A program made the position numbers and the translations under genes. From Bacteroidales bacterium (lineage in GTDB: Bacteria > Bacteroidota > Bacteroidia > Bacteroidales > UBA932), in assembly GCA_017427385.1 (NCBI GenBank), contig JAFRSW010000017.1:1-64000 (forward strand): a stretch of DNA of 64,000 bases, written 5' to 3'. This document shows positions 47,607-56,741 of the stretch, piece after piece (position 1 is the first letter of the stretch; the number at the start of each line of letters is the position of its first letter). The notes below the pieces were generated by a model that ran no database searches, had not been told where the DNA came from, and worked only from the letters and a program-made list of their open reading frames with translations.

Positions 47607-48992
47607 ATGAAGAAACTGGTCTACATAATAGCCGCGCTGCTGCTCCTGTTCCCGGGAGGGCTGACGGCCCAGCCTTCCGGCCAGAAAGCAGCAAAGACCA
47701 ACCAGCAGCAGAGTGTGCTTGAAACCATGCTGATCGGCGCTGTAGCAAAGATGCAGACAGGGGACTACACCACTGCCATCGGCCACCTCGAATACCTCAA
47801 CAAGAACTTTCCCGGCAACGATGCCGTCAACTATTATCTCGGCCAGTGCTACGCCATGACCGGCCGCCTGGGAGATGCCGAGAAGTGCCTCCAGGCCGCT
47901 ATCCAGGCTGACTCCACAAATGTATGGTATCAGGATTTCCTGGCCAGTATCTATCTCAACGAGGGCAAGGGGGACAAATCCACCGAGATCTACCTCGACC
48001 TGATGGAAAAGCACCCGGCCAAGTACACCAACGCCTACACCCTGACCCTCCTCGGCAACAAGGCGCTCGGCGAATACAAGGATTCCCTGGCGATGGCCAA
48101 TTTCGAGAAGGCCCTGATGCTTTCGCCGGATTACACCCCGGCCATCCTCGGCCAGAGCGAGGTCTACCGCATGCGCGGGAACATCCCAGGATACTTCACC
48201 TCCATCAACCAGATGGTGCAGAATCCGGACTTGAACCCGTCGGCCAAGTGCAACTATATCAACGAACTGCTTCAGCACATCGACTACAACTTCTACCGCA
48301 TGTGGAACGCGCAGCTGGACAGCCTGGTTGCAGGATGCGCCAATGTTCACCCTACCGACAGCAGCGCCCTGCGCCTGGCAGGCAGCTGGTTCTACGGAAC
48401 CGACCGGAAAGAAAAGGGCCGCGAGTACTTCAACCGCTTCGTGGACGCCTATCCGGATGACGTCGATGCCCAGTTCCTCAAGATGCAGGTGATAATGGAC
48501 GAGGGTGCCACGGCGAAGGAAATCATAGACCAGTGCGAGACAATAATAAAAGTGGGAGGCGAGAAGAATCCCAAGGTGATGCCTGCACTGGCCACCATAG
48601 GGGACACATACTACAAGCTCGGCCAGACAAAGAACGCCTTCAAGGCCTATGACCGAGCGCTCAAGGCAGATCCGGAGTACCTGCCGGTGCTGAACAACTA
48701 CGCCTACTACCTCAGCCTGCAGAAGAAAAAGCTGAAGAAGGCAGCCCAGATGAGCAAGATAACGGTGGAGAAAGATCCCGACAATGCCACCTATCTGGAC
48801 ACCTACGGGTGGATACTCTACCTGCAGGGCAAGCCTCAGCAGGCGAAGCCCTATTTCAAGCATGCCATGCTCTACGGCGGCCGGGACAGCAAGGTCATCC
48901 TGGAGCACTACGCCACCGTGCTGGAGGCCCTCGGGGAGAACGACCTGGCCAAATCCTTCCGCATGCTGGCAGAGAAAAAGAATGACGAATGA
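47607..48992 (+). CDS. Secreted tetratricopeptide-repeat protein
   Basis: The 461-residue protein has a signal peptide (cleavage near GGLTAQPSG) followed by tetratricopeptide helices across nearly its whole length, for example AVNYYLGQCYAMTGRLGDAE, NAFKAYDRALKADPEYLPVL and TYLDTYGWILYLQGKPQQAK. Such proteins are protein-interaction scaffolds in the periplasm or outer membrane; there is no catalytic motif. I start it at the ATG at 47607, 18 bases after a promoter box. It overlaps the downstream EnvC-like gene by four bases, so a shared role in cell-wall remodelling is plausible. Confidence 0.87.
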   Translation: MKKLVYIIAALLLLFPGGLTAQPSGQKAAKTNQQQSVLETMLIGAVAKMQTGDYTTAIGHLEYLNKNFPGNDAVNYYLGQCYAMTGRLGDAEKCLQAAIQADSTNVWYQDFLASIYLNEGKGDKSTEIYLDLMEKHPAKYTNAYTLTLLGNKALGEYKDSLAMANFEKALMLSPDYTPAILGQSEVYRMRGNIPGYFTSINQMVQNPDLNPSAKCNYINELLQHIDYNFYRMWNAQLDSLVAGCANVHPTDSSALRLAGSWFYGTDRKEKGREYFNRFVDAYPDDVDAQFLKMQVIMDEGATAKEIIDQCETIIKVGGEKNPKVMPALATIGDTYYKLGQTKNAFKAYDRALKADPEYLPVLNNYAYYLSLQKKKLKKAAQMSKITVEKDPDNATYLDTYGWILYLQGKPQQAKPYFKHAMLYGGRDSKVILEHYATVLEALGENDLAKSFRMLAEKKNDE

Positions 48993-50137
48993 AGAAGGCG
49001 GTCTTCATAATGCTCTTGTTGGCGCTGGCGTCTGCCTGGTGCCCGGCTCAGAATGCATCCCAGAAAAAGAAAGCGAAGCTGGAGCGGGAGATAGCCATCC
49101 TGGACCAGCAGCTGAAAGAGAATGCAGGTAAGGTGAAAAGTGCCAACACCGCCCTCAAGCTCACCCGCAAGAAGATAAGCGCCCGCAAGGGACTGGTGGC
49201 CGAAAGCGACGCCCAGATCAGAACCATAGACGGCCGTATCCGCGAGAAAAACCGTAAGTTGGACAGCCTGGAGAAGCGCTACACGCTCATTTCCGACAAC
49301 TACGACAAACTGGTCCGCAGCGCCTACAAGAACCGGGACACCCGCATATGGTACATGTACCTCCTCTCCAGCGAAGGCCTCTCGCAGGGCCTGCGCCGCT
49401 ACGGTTACCTGAAAGAGATGGCCCGAGGGCTAAACGCGCAGGCGCTTGAAATCAAGGACACGCGCGCGAAGATAGAAGAGGAGAAGGCTGGGCTGCAGAA
49501 GCTCCGCGAGGAGGCATCGGTGCTGCGCAACACCCGGGTGGTGGAACTCAAGCACCTGGAAGCAGATGAGAGTAGTTCGAAACAGCTTATCGCCAACCTC
49601 AACCAGGACAAGGCGCGCTACCAGAAGGAACTGGCCGCAAAGAAACGTCAGGTGGAGGCTCTTAGCCGGGAAGTGAAGGGGATGGTGCAGAAGTCTTCCA
49701 AGAAACCCAAGACCGCGATAGACGAGAAACTGGACAAGGAATTTGCAGACAATTACGGCAAGCTTCCCTGGCCTGCCGACGGGCCCGTGGTGGATTCCTT
49801 CGGCAAGCACTACCATCCCGTGTACAAGAACGTCGAACTCCCCTTCAATAACGGCATGAACATAGCCCTCGCGAAGGATACCGCCATCAAGGCGGTCTTC
49901 GACGGGGTGGTGGCCAACGTGGCGATGATTCCCGGCTACAACCAGTGCGTCCTGGTGCAGCACGGCGGCTATTTCACTTTCTATTGCAAGCTCGCCAGCG
50001 TGAACGTGAAGGCGGGTGACAAGGTCAAGACGGGCCAGGTCCTCGGCCGCGTGGATACCATCGCGGGCGAGACGCAGCTGCATTTCGAACTATGGGAGGG
50101 GAAGACGCCCCGGAACCCCGAACTCTGGCTTAAATAA
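48989..50137 (+). CDS. EnvC-like murein hydrolase activator with a degenerate LytM (M23) domain
   Basis: The 382-residue protein has a signal peptide (cleavage near CPAQNA), a long coiled coil (about residues 22-250, containing LDQQLKENAGK and SLEKRYTLISDNYDKL), and a C-terminal LytM domain. The zinc ligands of active M23 enzymes are not all present: the first histidine position reads NNGMNIA, and the second motif reads HGGYFTFYCKL with Lys in place of His. This matches the inactive LytM of EnvC, which activates amidases at the division site. It overlaps the TPR gene and, at its 3' end, convergent feoB by eight bases. Confidence 0.87.
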   Translation: MKKAVFIMLLLALASAWCPAQNASQKKKAKLEREIAILDQQLKENAGKVKSANTALKLTRKKISARKGLVAESDAQIRTIDGRIREKNRKLDSLEKRYTLISDNYDKLVRSAYKNRDTRIWYMYLLSSEGLSQGLRRYGYLKEMARGLNAQALEIKDTRAKIEEEKAGLQKLREEASVLRNTRVVELKHLEADESSSKQLIANLNQDKARYQKELAAKKRQVEALSREVKGMVQKSSKKPKTAIDEKLDKEFADNYGKLPWPADGPVVDSFGKHYHPVYKNVELPFNNGMNIALAKDTAIKAVFDGVVANVAMIPGYNQCVLVQHGGYFTFYCKLASVNVKAGDKVKTGQVLGRVDTIAGETQLHFELWEGKTPRNPELWLK

Positions 50138-52490
50138 TCAATTCACAGACCAGTTTCCCAAGCCAGGCGAACACCCAGGCTATTGCCATGGTGTAGGCAC
50201 AGATGCCCCACGCCCAGGCCCAACGCCCGGTCTCGTTCTTGATGGCCACAAAGGTGGCGATGCAGGGGAAGTACAGTAGGATAAAAATCATGAATGCAAC
50301 GGCCACGGGGAGCGGCACGGTACTCTTGAGCGCACTCTGCAGGGCAGTATCGTTTTCATCCACCTCATCACCTTCTTCTCCCGCATACATCACTCCCAGT
50401 GAACTGACCACCAGCTCCTTGGCTGCTACTCCGGTAATCAGTCCCACATCCATCCTCCAGTCGAATCCAAGAGGATCGAGGGCAGGAGCCACGGCCTTGC
50501 CGATGTGCCCGAGCAAGCTCTGCTCCTGCTGCTCCGAACGCGGAAGGGCATCGTTCTTGGGATAGTAGCCCAGAGCCCAGATCACCACGGACGCGATCAG
50601 AATGGTGGTCGCCATCTTCTGCAAGTACTGCCTTCCCTTCTCCCAAGTATGCCTTCCTATGGCCTTGGCGGTGGGGATGCGGTAGGGAGGAAGCTCCATC
50701 ACGAAGGGGAGGTCGTCATCCTTGATGATACGCTTCATCACAAGTGCCGAAAGGATTGCCAGCACCACCCCGAGGGCATAGATGCACAAAAGTGCCAGAG
50801 CGGCGTGCTTAGGGAAGAATGCTCCCGCAAGCAGCACGAATATCGGCAACCGGCCGGCACAGGACATGAATGGAATCAGCGCAATTGTTATCAGCCGGCT
50901 TTTCCGGCTTTCGATGGTGCGGGTGGCCATAATGGCCGGCACGTTGCAGCCGAATCCCATCACCATGGGGATGAAACTCTTGCCATGCAGGCCAAGGTGG
51001 TGCATCAACTTGTCCACGATGAAGGCCGTTCGGGCCATGTAGCCGGAATCCTCCATTATAGAGATGAAGAAATAGAGGATGAGGATGTTGGGGAGGAACA
51101 CAAGTACACTCCCCACACCCGCAATTATGCCGTCTACCAGAAGGTCCTTCAGCCAGCCATCCGGCATCAGAGCTGCAACCAGGTCCCCGAACTTGCCCAC
51201 CAGCCAGTCTATCCAGTTCATGGGATATTCGCCGAGGGTGAAGGTTGCGGTGAAAATGAGATACAATATGGCTATGAAGATGGGGAAGGCCAGCCACTTG
51301 TTGGTGACGACGGCATCTATCCTGTCTGTCAAAGTATGTTTTGGAGCGCCCTCGGCGTGAGTCCATGTCTCGGTGAGGGCGCCCTGGATGAAAGCATATT
51401 TTGCATCCACTATTGCAGACTCGGCGTTGCTGCCAAGGATGCGCTGGATGCGGGCGTTCTCTTCGTCGCGCGCCGTCTTCACCTCGCCGGCGAAAGGCAG
51501 GGTGTCGATAACTTTCTCTATGTCCGAATCCTCCTCCAGGGCCTTGATGGCCAGATAACGGGTGGAGAAACGCGCGCGAATATCCTTGTCTCTCTGGAAT
51601 ATAAGCTTGATGCGGTCGATGCTCTGCTCCAGGTCCTTTCCATGATTGATATGGATGTGACGCGCGAGGCGCGGGGACGGGTTCTCGTACATCTCCACGA
51701 CCGTGTCGAAAAGCTCGCTCACTCCCTGCCCGTCCCTGCACACGGTGGGGCAGACAGGCATGCCGAGAAGGTATCCCAGCTGCTTGATGTCGATGCTGTC
51801 GCCCTTGGCCTTCAGCTCGTCGTACATGTTTAGGGCCATCACGACCGGGAGGTTCATGTCGATGAGCTGGGCGGTGAGGTAGAGATTGCGTTCGATGTTG
51901 GATGCGTCCACTACGTTCAGAACTACGTCCGGAGTGTGCTCCAGCAGGTTCTTGCGCACATATAGCTCTTCAGGGCTGTAGGCTGACAGCGAGTAGGTGC
52001 CGGGCAGGTCCACCAGGGTTATCTTGTAGCCCTTGTGCTCGAACCGGCCTTCCTTGGCATCCACCGTCACGCCGCTGTAGTTGCCCACGTGCTCGTGGGC
52101 GCCGGATGCGATGTTGAAAAGCGATGTTTTGCCGCAGTTGGGATTGCCCACCAGGGCCACCCGGATATTGCGACCGCGCTCCTCCGCGAGTTCGGAAATC
52201 TCGCGGTCGAGGATAGCCGGGAGGGACTCGCCGGCATGTTCGGTGGCGATGTGCGCTTTTGCTTCTTCTTCGCTGATGACTTCTATCTTGGCTGCCTCCT
52301 CGCGGCGGAGGGACACTTTATAGCCAAGTATTTCATATTCGATAGGGTCCTTGAGAGGGGCGTTCAAGATTACGCGTACAGACTTGCCGCGGATGAAACC
52401 CATTTCTATCAGGCGCTTGCGGAAACTTCCATGGCCCGAGACCTTTGCTATGACGGCTTTCTCGCCGGTATGTAGTTCTGATAGTTGCAT
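50130..52490 (-). CDS. feoAB: FeoA-FeoB fusion, ferrous iron transporter
   Basis: The 786-residue protein joins a FeoA SH3-like domain (residues about 1-75, LSELHTGEKAVIAKVSGHGS) to FeoB. The FeoB part has the G-domain motifs GNPNCGKTSLFN, DLPGTYSLSAYSPEE and NMYD, then the membrane domain with SIMEDSGYMARTAFIVDKLM and FIPMVMGFGCNVPAIMATR Gate motifs. It imports Fe(II) at the inner membrane. The ATG at 52490 is preferred over a TTG at 52502, which lies in a TAACTTTG promoter box. FeoA-FeoB fusions are common in Bacteroidetes. No FeoC was seen. Confidence 0.95.
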   Translation of the reverse strand: MQLSELHTGEKAVIAKVSGHGSFRKRLIEMGFIRGKSVRVILNAPLKDPIEYEILGYKVSLRREEAAKIEVISEEEAKAHIATEHAGESLPAILDREISELAEERGRNIRVALVGNPNCGKTSLFNIASGAHEHVGNYSGVTVDAKEGRFEHKGYKITLVDLPGTYSLSAYSPEELYVRKNLLEHTPDVVLNVVDASNIERNLYLTAQLIDMNLPVVMALNMYDELKAKGDSIDIKQLGYLLGMPVCPTVCRDGQGVSELFDTVVEMYENPSPRLARHIHINHGKDLEQSIDRIKLIFQRDKDIRARFSTRYLAIKALEEDSDIEKVIDTLPFAGEVKTARDEENARIQRILGSNAESAIVDAKYAFIQGALTETWTHAEGAPKHTLTDRIDAVVTNKWLAFPIFIAILYLIFTATFTLGEYPMNWIDWLVGKFGDLVAALMPDGWLKDLLVDGIIAGVGSVLVFLPNILILYFFISIMEDSGYMARTAFIVDKLMHHLGLHGKSFIPMVMGFGCNVPAIMATRTIESRKSRLITIALIPFMSCAGRLPIFVLLAGAFFPKHAALALLCIYALGVVLAILSALVMKRIIKDDDLPFVMELPPYRIPTAKAIGRHTWEKGRQYLQKMATTILIASVVIWALGYYPKNDALPRSEQQEQSLLGHIGKAVAPALDPLGFDWRMDVGLITGVAAKELVVSSLGVMYAGEEGDEVDENDTALQSALKSTVPLPVAVAFMIFILLYFPCIATFVAIKNETGRWAWAWGICAYTMAIAWVFAWLGKLVCELII

Positions 52491-52499
52491 TTTACGCTG

Positions 52500-52507
52500 C
52501 AAAGTTA
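52500..52507 (-). promoter_or_regulatory. -7 promoter box TAACTTTG for feoAB
   Basis: An exact TAnnTTTG match on the minus strand ends nine bases before the ATG at 52490, so the leader is only a few bases. No Fur-like palindrome was identified by eye. Confidence 0.6.
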
Positions 52508-52572
52508 CTTCCGGGATGCAGGCCGGTCAATCCCAAATAATTGGTATTTTTTTTGTAGCGATATTATATTGT

Positions 52573-53283
52573 ATGGCAGAAGAAATCAAAACATCCAAGC
52601 GCATCCAGACATCTTTCCTGAATGCTGCGGAGCATAAGGCCCTCGTGTGGCTCGCGGCACGTCAGCCGCGCTGGGTCACGTCCAATACCCTCACATGGAT
52701 AGGCATCATCGGTTCGGTCATTATCGCGGCCGGATACATATTGTCCAACTACAACATCAACTGGCTCTGGCTGGCCTCGTTCGGCTTCCTGGTGAACTGG
52801 TACGGGGATTCCCTTGATGGCAACCTGGCCCGCTACCGCGGCACCCAGAGGCCGATCTACGGGTATTATCTCGACCACACCGTGGACGCCATCAACGAGG
52901 TGGTGATGTTCATGAGCATAGGCATCTCCGCCCTCCTCAACATCTGGCTGGCCGTGGCCGGACTCATCCTCTACCTTCTCCTGACTCTGAACGTGAGTAT
53001 GAACGCGCACCTGAAGAAGGAATTCAAGCTCACCTACGCCAAGCTGGGGCCCACCGAGCTGAGGCTGATCCTCATCATCGTGAACACACTGTACATCTTC
53101 GTGAGGCCGCTGCGCGAATTCTCGCAGGATATCGTGCTGTTCGGGCAGCCCTTCACAATCGGCATCTTCGACTATGTGGGTGCCGTGATCGTGGCAATGC
53201 TGATGCTGGTGTACGTGGTAACCCTCATGAAGGATCTGGGCGAGTACGCCAGGATGGATCCTCCCAAGCCCTGGAACGGCTGA
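52573..53283 (+). CDS. CDP-alcohol phosphatidyltransferase family membrane protein
   Basis: These enzymes join a CDP-linked lipid to an alcohol (glycerol phosphate, serine, inositol or choline types) in the inner membrane. The 236-residue protein has the full catalytic signature DGNLARYRGTQRPIYGYYLD followed by HTVD, with all conserved Asp, Ala-Arg and Gly residues, and about six membrane helices. I start it at the ATG at 52573. The alcohol acceptor cannot be told from the sequence. Its stop overlaps the start of the acyltransferase gene, so both probably serve membrane lipid synthesis. Confidence 0.88.
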   Translation: MAEEIKTSKRIQTSFLNAAEHKALVWLAARQPRWVTSNTLTWIGIIGSVIIAAGYILSNYNINWLWLASFGFLVNWYGDSLDGNLARYRGTQRPIYGYYLDHTVDAINEVVMFMSIGISALLNIWLAVAGLILYLLLTLNVSMNAHLKKEFKLTYAKLGPTELRLILIIVNTLYIFVRPLREFSQDIVLFGQPFTIGIFDYVGAVIVAMLMLVYVVTLMKDLGEYARMDPPKPWNG

Positions 53284-54158
53284 TGGAGCTTATTTCCATC
53301 CACGAGCTCGAGAAGGCTTCCCCGTTGTTCCGGGGACGGGCCGGCAAGGCCTTTGCCCTCGGGTTGCTGCGGATGCTGGGAGTCAGCGAGATAGAAAGGC
53401 GGATAGATGGCTTCGAACGCTTCAGGGGCCCGGATTTCGCGCAGGCTATCAACGCCGAAGCCGGGATGAACTATACCGTCAACGGTCTTCCACGGGAAGA
53501 AGCTCTGGAACATTTCCGGGGCCTGCTGCCTAAAGGCCCGTTCATCACGATATGCAATCACACCCAGGGGGCCCTGGACGGCATTTCCCTGATAGATTTC
53601 TTCGGACATCTCCGCCAGGACTACAAATACATGGTGAATGAACTGCTCTGGCGTTTCGAACCGCTGCGGGAGAATCTCATCACAGTCACTCCAAACGGCA
53701 ACAGCATAGGCACTCCTACGGCCCGGAGCCTGTCCGGAGTCAGGGCCGCAAAAGAGCTTCTTTCATCGGGGGGCTGCCTGGGGCTGTTCCCCTCCGGAGC
53801 CGTTTCGGACCTGAAACTGTTTCAATCCCGTCCGGAGATTCCGGGGCATCCCGGCATGAAAGAACCGCGCATAAGGGACCGCGAGTGGCAGATGTCCATA
53901 ATCAAATTCATAAGGAATGCAGGCGTACCGGTGCTTCCGCTGCGCCTTCTGGACGGAAACTCCCGCTTCTACTATTCCCTGGGGCTGATAGACTGGCGCC
54001 TGCGGCTGCTTCGCCTTCCAAGCGAAATGCTGAACAAGTCCGGCAAGACGCTCCGCATCCTGGCGGGGAATCTCATTTCCCCCGCAGAGCTCGCCTCCTT
54101 CAATTCTATGGACGATCTCCGCGCGTTCCTACGCGCCAGCGTGTATTCACTGAAGTAA
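53283..54158 (+). CDS. Lysophospholipid-type acyltransferase (PlsC/hemolysin-like)
   Basis: The 291-residue protein has the acyltransferase catalytic motif ICNHTQGALDGISLIDFF, a variant with five residues between His and Asp that resembles the NHPxGxLDG form in Bacteroidetes hemolysin/ornithine-lipid acyltransferase relatives, and a second motif GCLGLFPSGAVSDLKLF. It has no clear membrane helix. The start codon overlaps the preceding stop (TGATG), so translation is probably coupled to the phosphatidyltransferase. Acyl donor and acceptor are unknown. Confidence 0.82.
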   Translation: MELISIHELEKASPLFRGRAGKAFALGLLRMLGVSEIERRIDGFERFRGPDFAQAINAEAGMNYTVNGLPREEALEHFRGLLPKGPFITICNHTQGALDGISLIDFFGHLRQDYKYMVNELLWRFEPLRENLITVTPNGNSIGTPTARSLSGVRAAKELLSSGGCLGLFPSGAVSDLKLFQSRPEIPGHPGMKEPRIRDREWQMSIIKFIRNAGVPVLPLRLLDGNSRFYYSLGLIDWRLRLLRLPSEMLNKSGKTLRILAGNLISPAELASFNSMDDLRAFLRASVYSLK

Positions 54159-55340
54159 TTATTCCGCCAGGCAGGAGTCCATCACCTGCTTGATGAGGTC
54201 CTTGTCGAGGTTCTGGCCGATGAAGACTATCTTCTGCATGCGGTCGCCGTAGGCAGGGTCCCAGTCGCGCTGGAGCGCGGCGTCCTGCAGGAGCATCTCG
54301 GCAAGGCGGTCCTTGGGCATCGCGGCGTACCAGAGGCCGGCTTCGCGCAGGGTTTTCTGCACTCCGGCCTGCTCGAAGAGATAGCATTTGTCGATGTCCG
54401 TGGTGAAATAGCAGAGGCCTTTCGCGCGGATGATGTTGTTCGGCCAGAGGCGCGCCACTGCATAGTCGAACTTGTTCAGGTCCATGGCCGGACGCACATT
54501 GTATACATAGGTGCCTATGTTGTATTCCTCCACCTCTCCGCCTGCGTGGTCATGGTGGTGATGGTGGTGCTCATGTTCGTCATCATCATCGTCATCGTCG
54601 TGATGGCCTTCGATTTCAGATATCCAGGCTGCGGAAGTGGCCACCTTCTCAAAATCGAAGCGGCCGGTATTCACCAGCTTGTCCAGGTCCACGTCGCCGT
54701 AGTCGCACTCCAGTATTTCCACGCCGGGGTTCAGCGTGCGCACTATCTGCTTCACGCGGGCGAGTTCCTCCGGCTTCACCTCGGAAGCCTTGTTCAAAAG
54801 CACCACGTTGCAGAATTCTATCTGCTCGATGACCAGACGCTCAAGGTCTTCGTCGTCGATGTCCGGGCGCTGGAGCGCATCGCCGCAGGCAAACTCGCTC
54901 TGCATGCGCAGGGCGTCCACCACCGTCACGACACAGTCCAGTTTGGGATAGATGCGCTGCTTCGGGCCAATCTGGGGCACCGAAACTATGGTCTGGGCGA
55001 TGGGGCCGGGTTCGCAGATGCCGCTGGCCTCGATCACGATGTAGTCGAACTTGTCGATGCGGCTGAGGTCGCAGAGCTGCGACACGAGGTCCATCTTCAG
55101 AGTGCAGCAGATGCAGCCGTTCTGCAGGGCCACAAGGCTGTCGTCGGCACCACCGACTATGCCGCCCTTCTGGATGAGGTCCGCGTCTATGTTGACTTCG
55201 CCGATATCGTTCACGATTACGGCGAACTTTATTCCTTTCTTGTTGGTCAGGATGCGGTTCAGGAGGGTAGTCTTGCCGCTTCCAAGGTATCCGGTTACCA
55301 GGAGCACCGGAACCAGTTTCTCTTCGTAGTTAATTGTCAT
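54159..55340 (-). CDS. COG0523/CobW-type GTPase, probable zinc metallochaperone
   Basis: The 393-residue protein has the GTPase motifs GYLGSGKTTLLN and NDIGEVNIDADL, the metal motif NGCICCTLKMDL, and IEASGICEPGPIAQ, then a C-terminal CobW_C domain. Between them is a long acidic-histidine run (about residues 240-265, many consecutive Asp then His), a likely metal-binding loop. COG0523 proteins move zinc or other metals into client enzymes in the cytoplasm. It is the last gene of a run behind a secreted metallophosphoesterase and a GH109-like gene. Client and metal are inferred only. Confidence 0.87.
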   Translation of the reverse strand: MTINYEEKLVPVLLVTGYLGSGKTTLLNRILTNKKGIKFAVIVNDIGEVNIDADLIQKGGIVGGADDSLVALQNGCICCTLKMDLVSQLCDLSRIDKFDYIVIEASGICEPGPIAQTIVSVPQIGPKQRIYPKLDCVVTVVDALRMQSEFACGDALQRPDIDDEDLERLVIEQIEFCNVVLLNKASEVKPEELARVKQIVRTLNPGVEILECDYGDVDLDKLVNTGRFDFEKVATSAAWISEIEGHHDDDDDDDEHEHHHHHHDHAGGEVEEYNIGTYVYNVRPAMDLNKFDYAVARLWPNNIIRAKGLCYFTTDIDKCYLFEQAGVQKTLREAGLWYAAMPKDRLAEMLLQDAALQRDWDPAYGDRMQKIVFIGQNLDKDLIKQVMDSCLAE

Positions 55341-55355
55341 AATGTCAGGCGCGGG

Positions 55356-56735
55356 TTATTCCGCGAACGCGTAAGAGTATCCGCAAACTTTGTTCCAGGC
55401 GCCGCGGGTGAAGTCCGGTACCTCGACGGGAGCTCCGCCGTGGGCGATGGAGATGGACCCCAGCTCGCTCAGGCAGCACCACTCCGCCAGGTCGTAGACG
55501 TCCATATCGAGCGGCAGGCCGTTGGTGAGGCAGTAAACCAGACGGTAATCCATGATGAAATCCATACCTCCGTGGCCGCCGACCGTCTTTGCAAGTTCCT
55601 CCATTTCAGGGGTGAGGATGGGACTGCGGTACTTTTCCATCAGCGCAGCCATCACTTCCGGAGTTACCGGACGGTGGGAATTCAGGTTATCGTAGTCGGT
55701 AGCGCCCTCCTGCCTGTCCGGACGGAGGCTGTAGATCTGGCGGGGATACTTGGCGGCATAGCCTTCAGTGCCAACAATCTGGTACATGCGGTCGTAAGGG
55801 CGGGGAGTCATCACATCGTGCTCTATCAGGATGGTGTTGCCATTCTCCGTGGATATCATGGTCATGGTCTCGTCCCCGTTCCGGAACTCTTCCGGGTCAT
55901 GCCCGCGTTCTTTCCAGAGCCGCTTGCCTACTACCGAACGGGTTTCCATGGCGGTAAGGGTCTTGAAACGGTCCCCGCGATGGATGTTCATCACCTGGCA
56001 GACCGGGCCGAGGCCGTGGGTGGGATAAAGATCCCCGTTATGGCCGGCATTGAAGTCCAGGCGCCAGGAGTTCCAGTACTCATCCCAGAAGTCGTCGAGA
56101 CAGTGGTGGTATGCGCCTTCGCCGTGGATCACCTCCCCGAAGAGGCCCTTCTGGGCCATGTTGAGGGTGGTGAGTTCGAAGAAATCGTAGGTGCAGTTCT
56201 CCAGCATCATGCAGTGCAGGCGCTTGCTTTCCGCCATGTCGATGAGGGCCCATATCTCTTTGAGGCTGGTGGCGCCGGGCACCTCGATGGCCACATTCTT
56301 GCCATGCTCCATGGCATAGAGGGCCATAGGCGCATGATTCTTCCAGTCCGTGCAGATATACACCAGATTGACATCTTCCCTTTCGCAAAGCTCCTTCCAG
56401 ATCTCTTCGGAGCCGGAGTAGGCCGCAGCATCCGGGCGGGAGGCCTTACGCAGGTACCCCTGGCATCTCTCCACATTTTCGGGGAGCACATCGCAGATGG
56501 CGGCTATCCGGGCATTCGGGAAGAAGCAGAAGCGGCGTACGGCATCCCTGCCGCGCATCCCGACCCCGATAAACCCGACACGCACGGTATCCATAGGAGG
56601 CAGCCTGAGGCCGACCACATCCTCCTGACCGGCAGGACGGGCGGGCACCTTCGTGCGGATGATATGATCTTTGGTGCTGCATGCCACCATGGCAAGCAGG
56701 ACGGCAGTGATTAGTGCAAGTCTTTTCATTCTCAT
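55356..56735 (-). CDS. GH109-like NAD-dependent glycosidase / Gfo-Idh-MocA oxidoreductase, lipoprotein
   Basis: GH109 enzymes are alpha-N-acetylgalactosaminidases that use tightly bound NAD. The 459-residue protein has a lipoprotein signal (Cys19 in AMVAC), a Rossmann opening VRVGFIGVGMRGRDAVRRF, IEVPGATSLKEIWALID in place of the classical E-K-P, and the family segment HNGDLYPTHGLGPVCQVM with NIHRGDRF. These fit GH109 well. Export as a lipoprotein implies that the cofactor is bound before or during export. An alternative start at 56729 gives the same mature protein. It ends 15 bases before the COG0523 gene. Confidence 0.85.
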   Translation of the reverse strand: MRMKRLALITAVLLAMVACSTKDHIIRTKVPARPAGQEDVVGLRLPPMDTVRVGFIGVGMRGRDAVRRFCFFPNARIAAICDVLPENVERCQGYLRKASRPDAAAYSGSEEIWKELCEREDVNLVYICTDWKNHAPMALYAMEHGKNVAIEVPGATSLKEIWALIDMAESKRLHCMMLENCTYDFFELTTLNMAQKGLFGEVIHGEGAYHHCLDDFWDEYWNSWRLDFNAGHNGDLYPTHGLGPVCQVMNIHRGDRFKTLTAMETRSVVGKRLWKERGHDPEEFRNGDETMTMISTENGNTILIEHDVMTPRPYDRMYQIVGTEGYAAKYPRQIYSLRPDRQEGATDYDNLNSHRPVTPEVMAALMEKYRSPILTPEMEELAKTVGGHGGMDFIMDYRLVYCLTNGLPLDMDVYDLAEWCCLSELGSISIAHGGAPVEVPDFTRGAWNKVCGYSYAFAE

Positions 56736-56741
56736 GTGGTT

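Noticed and set aside
54548..54600. Repeat-rich stretch (many CAT/GTC-type triplets) as a possible microsatellite or CRISPR remnant
   Set aside because: It encodes the acidic-histidine metal loop of the COG0523 protein in frame, and there are no spaced repeats. No CRISPR array was seen anywhere in the window.
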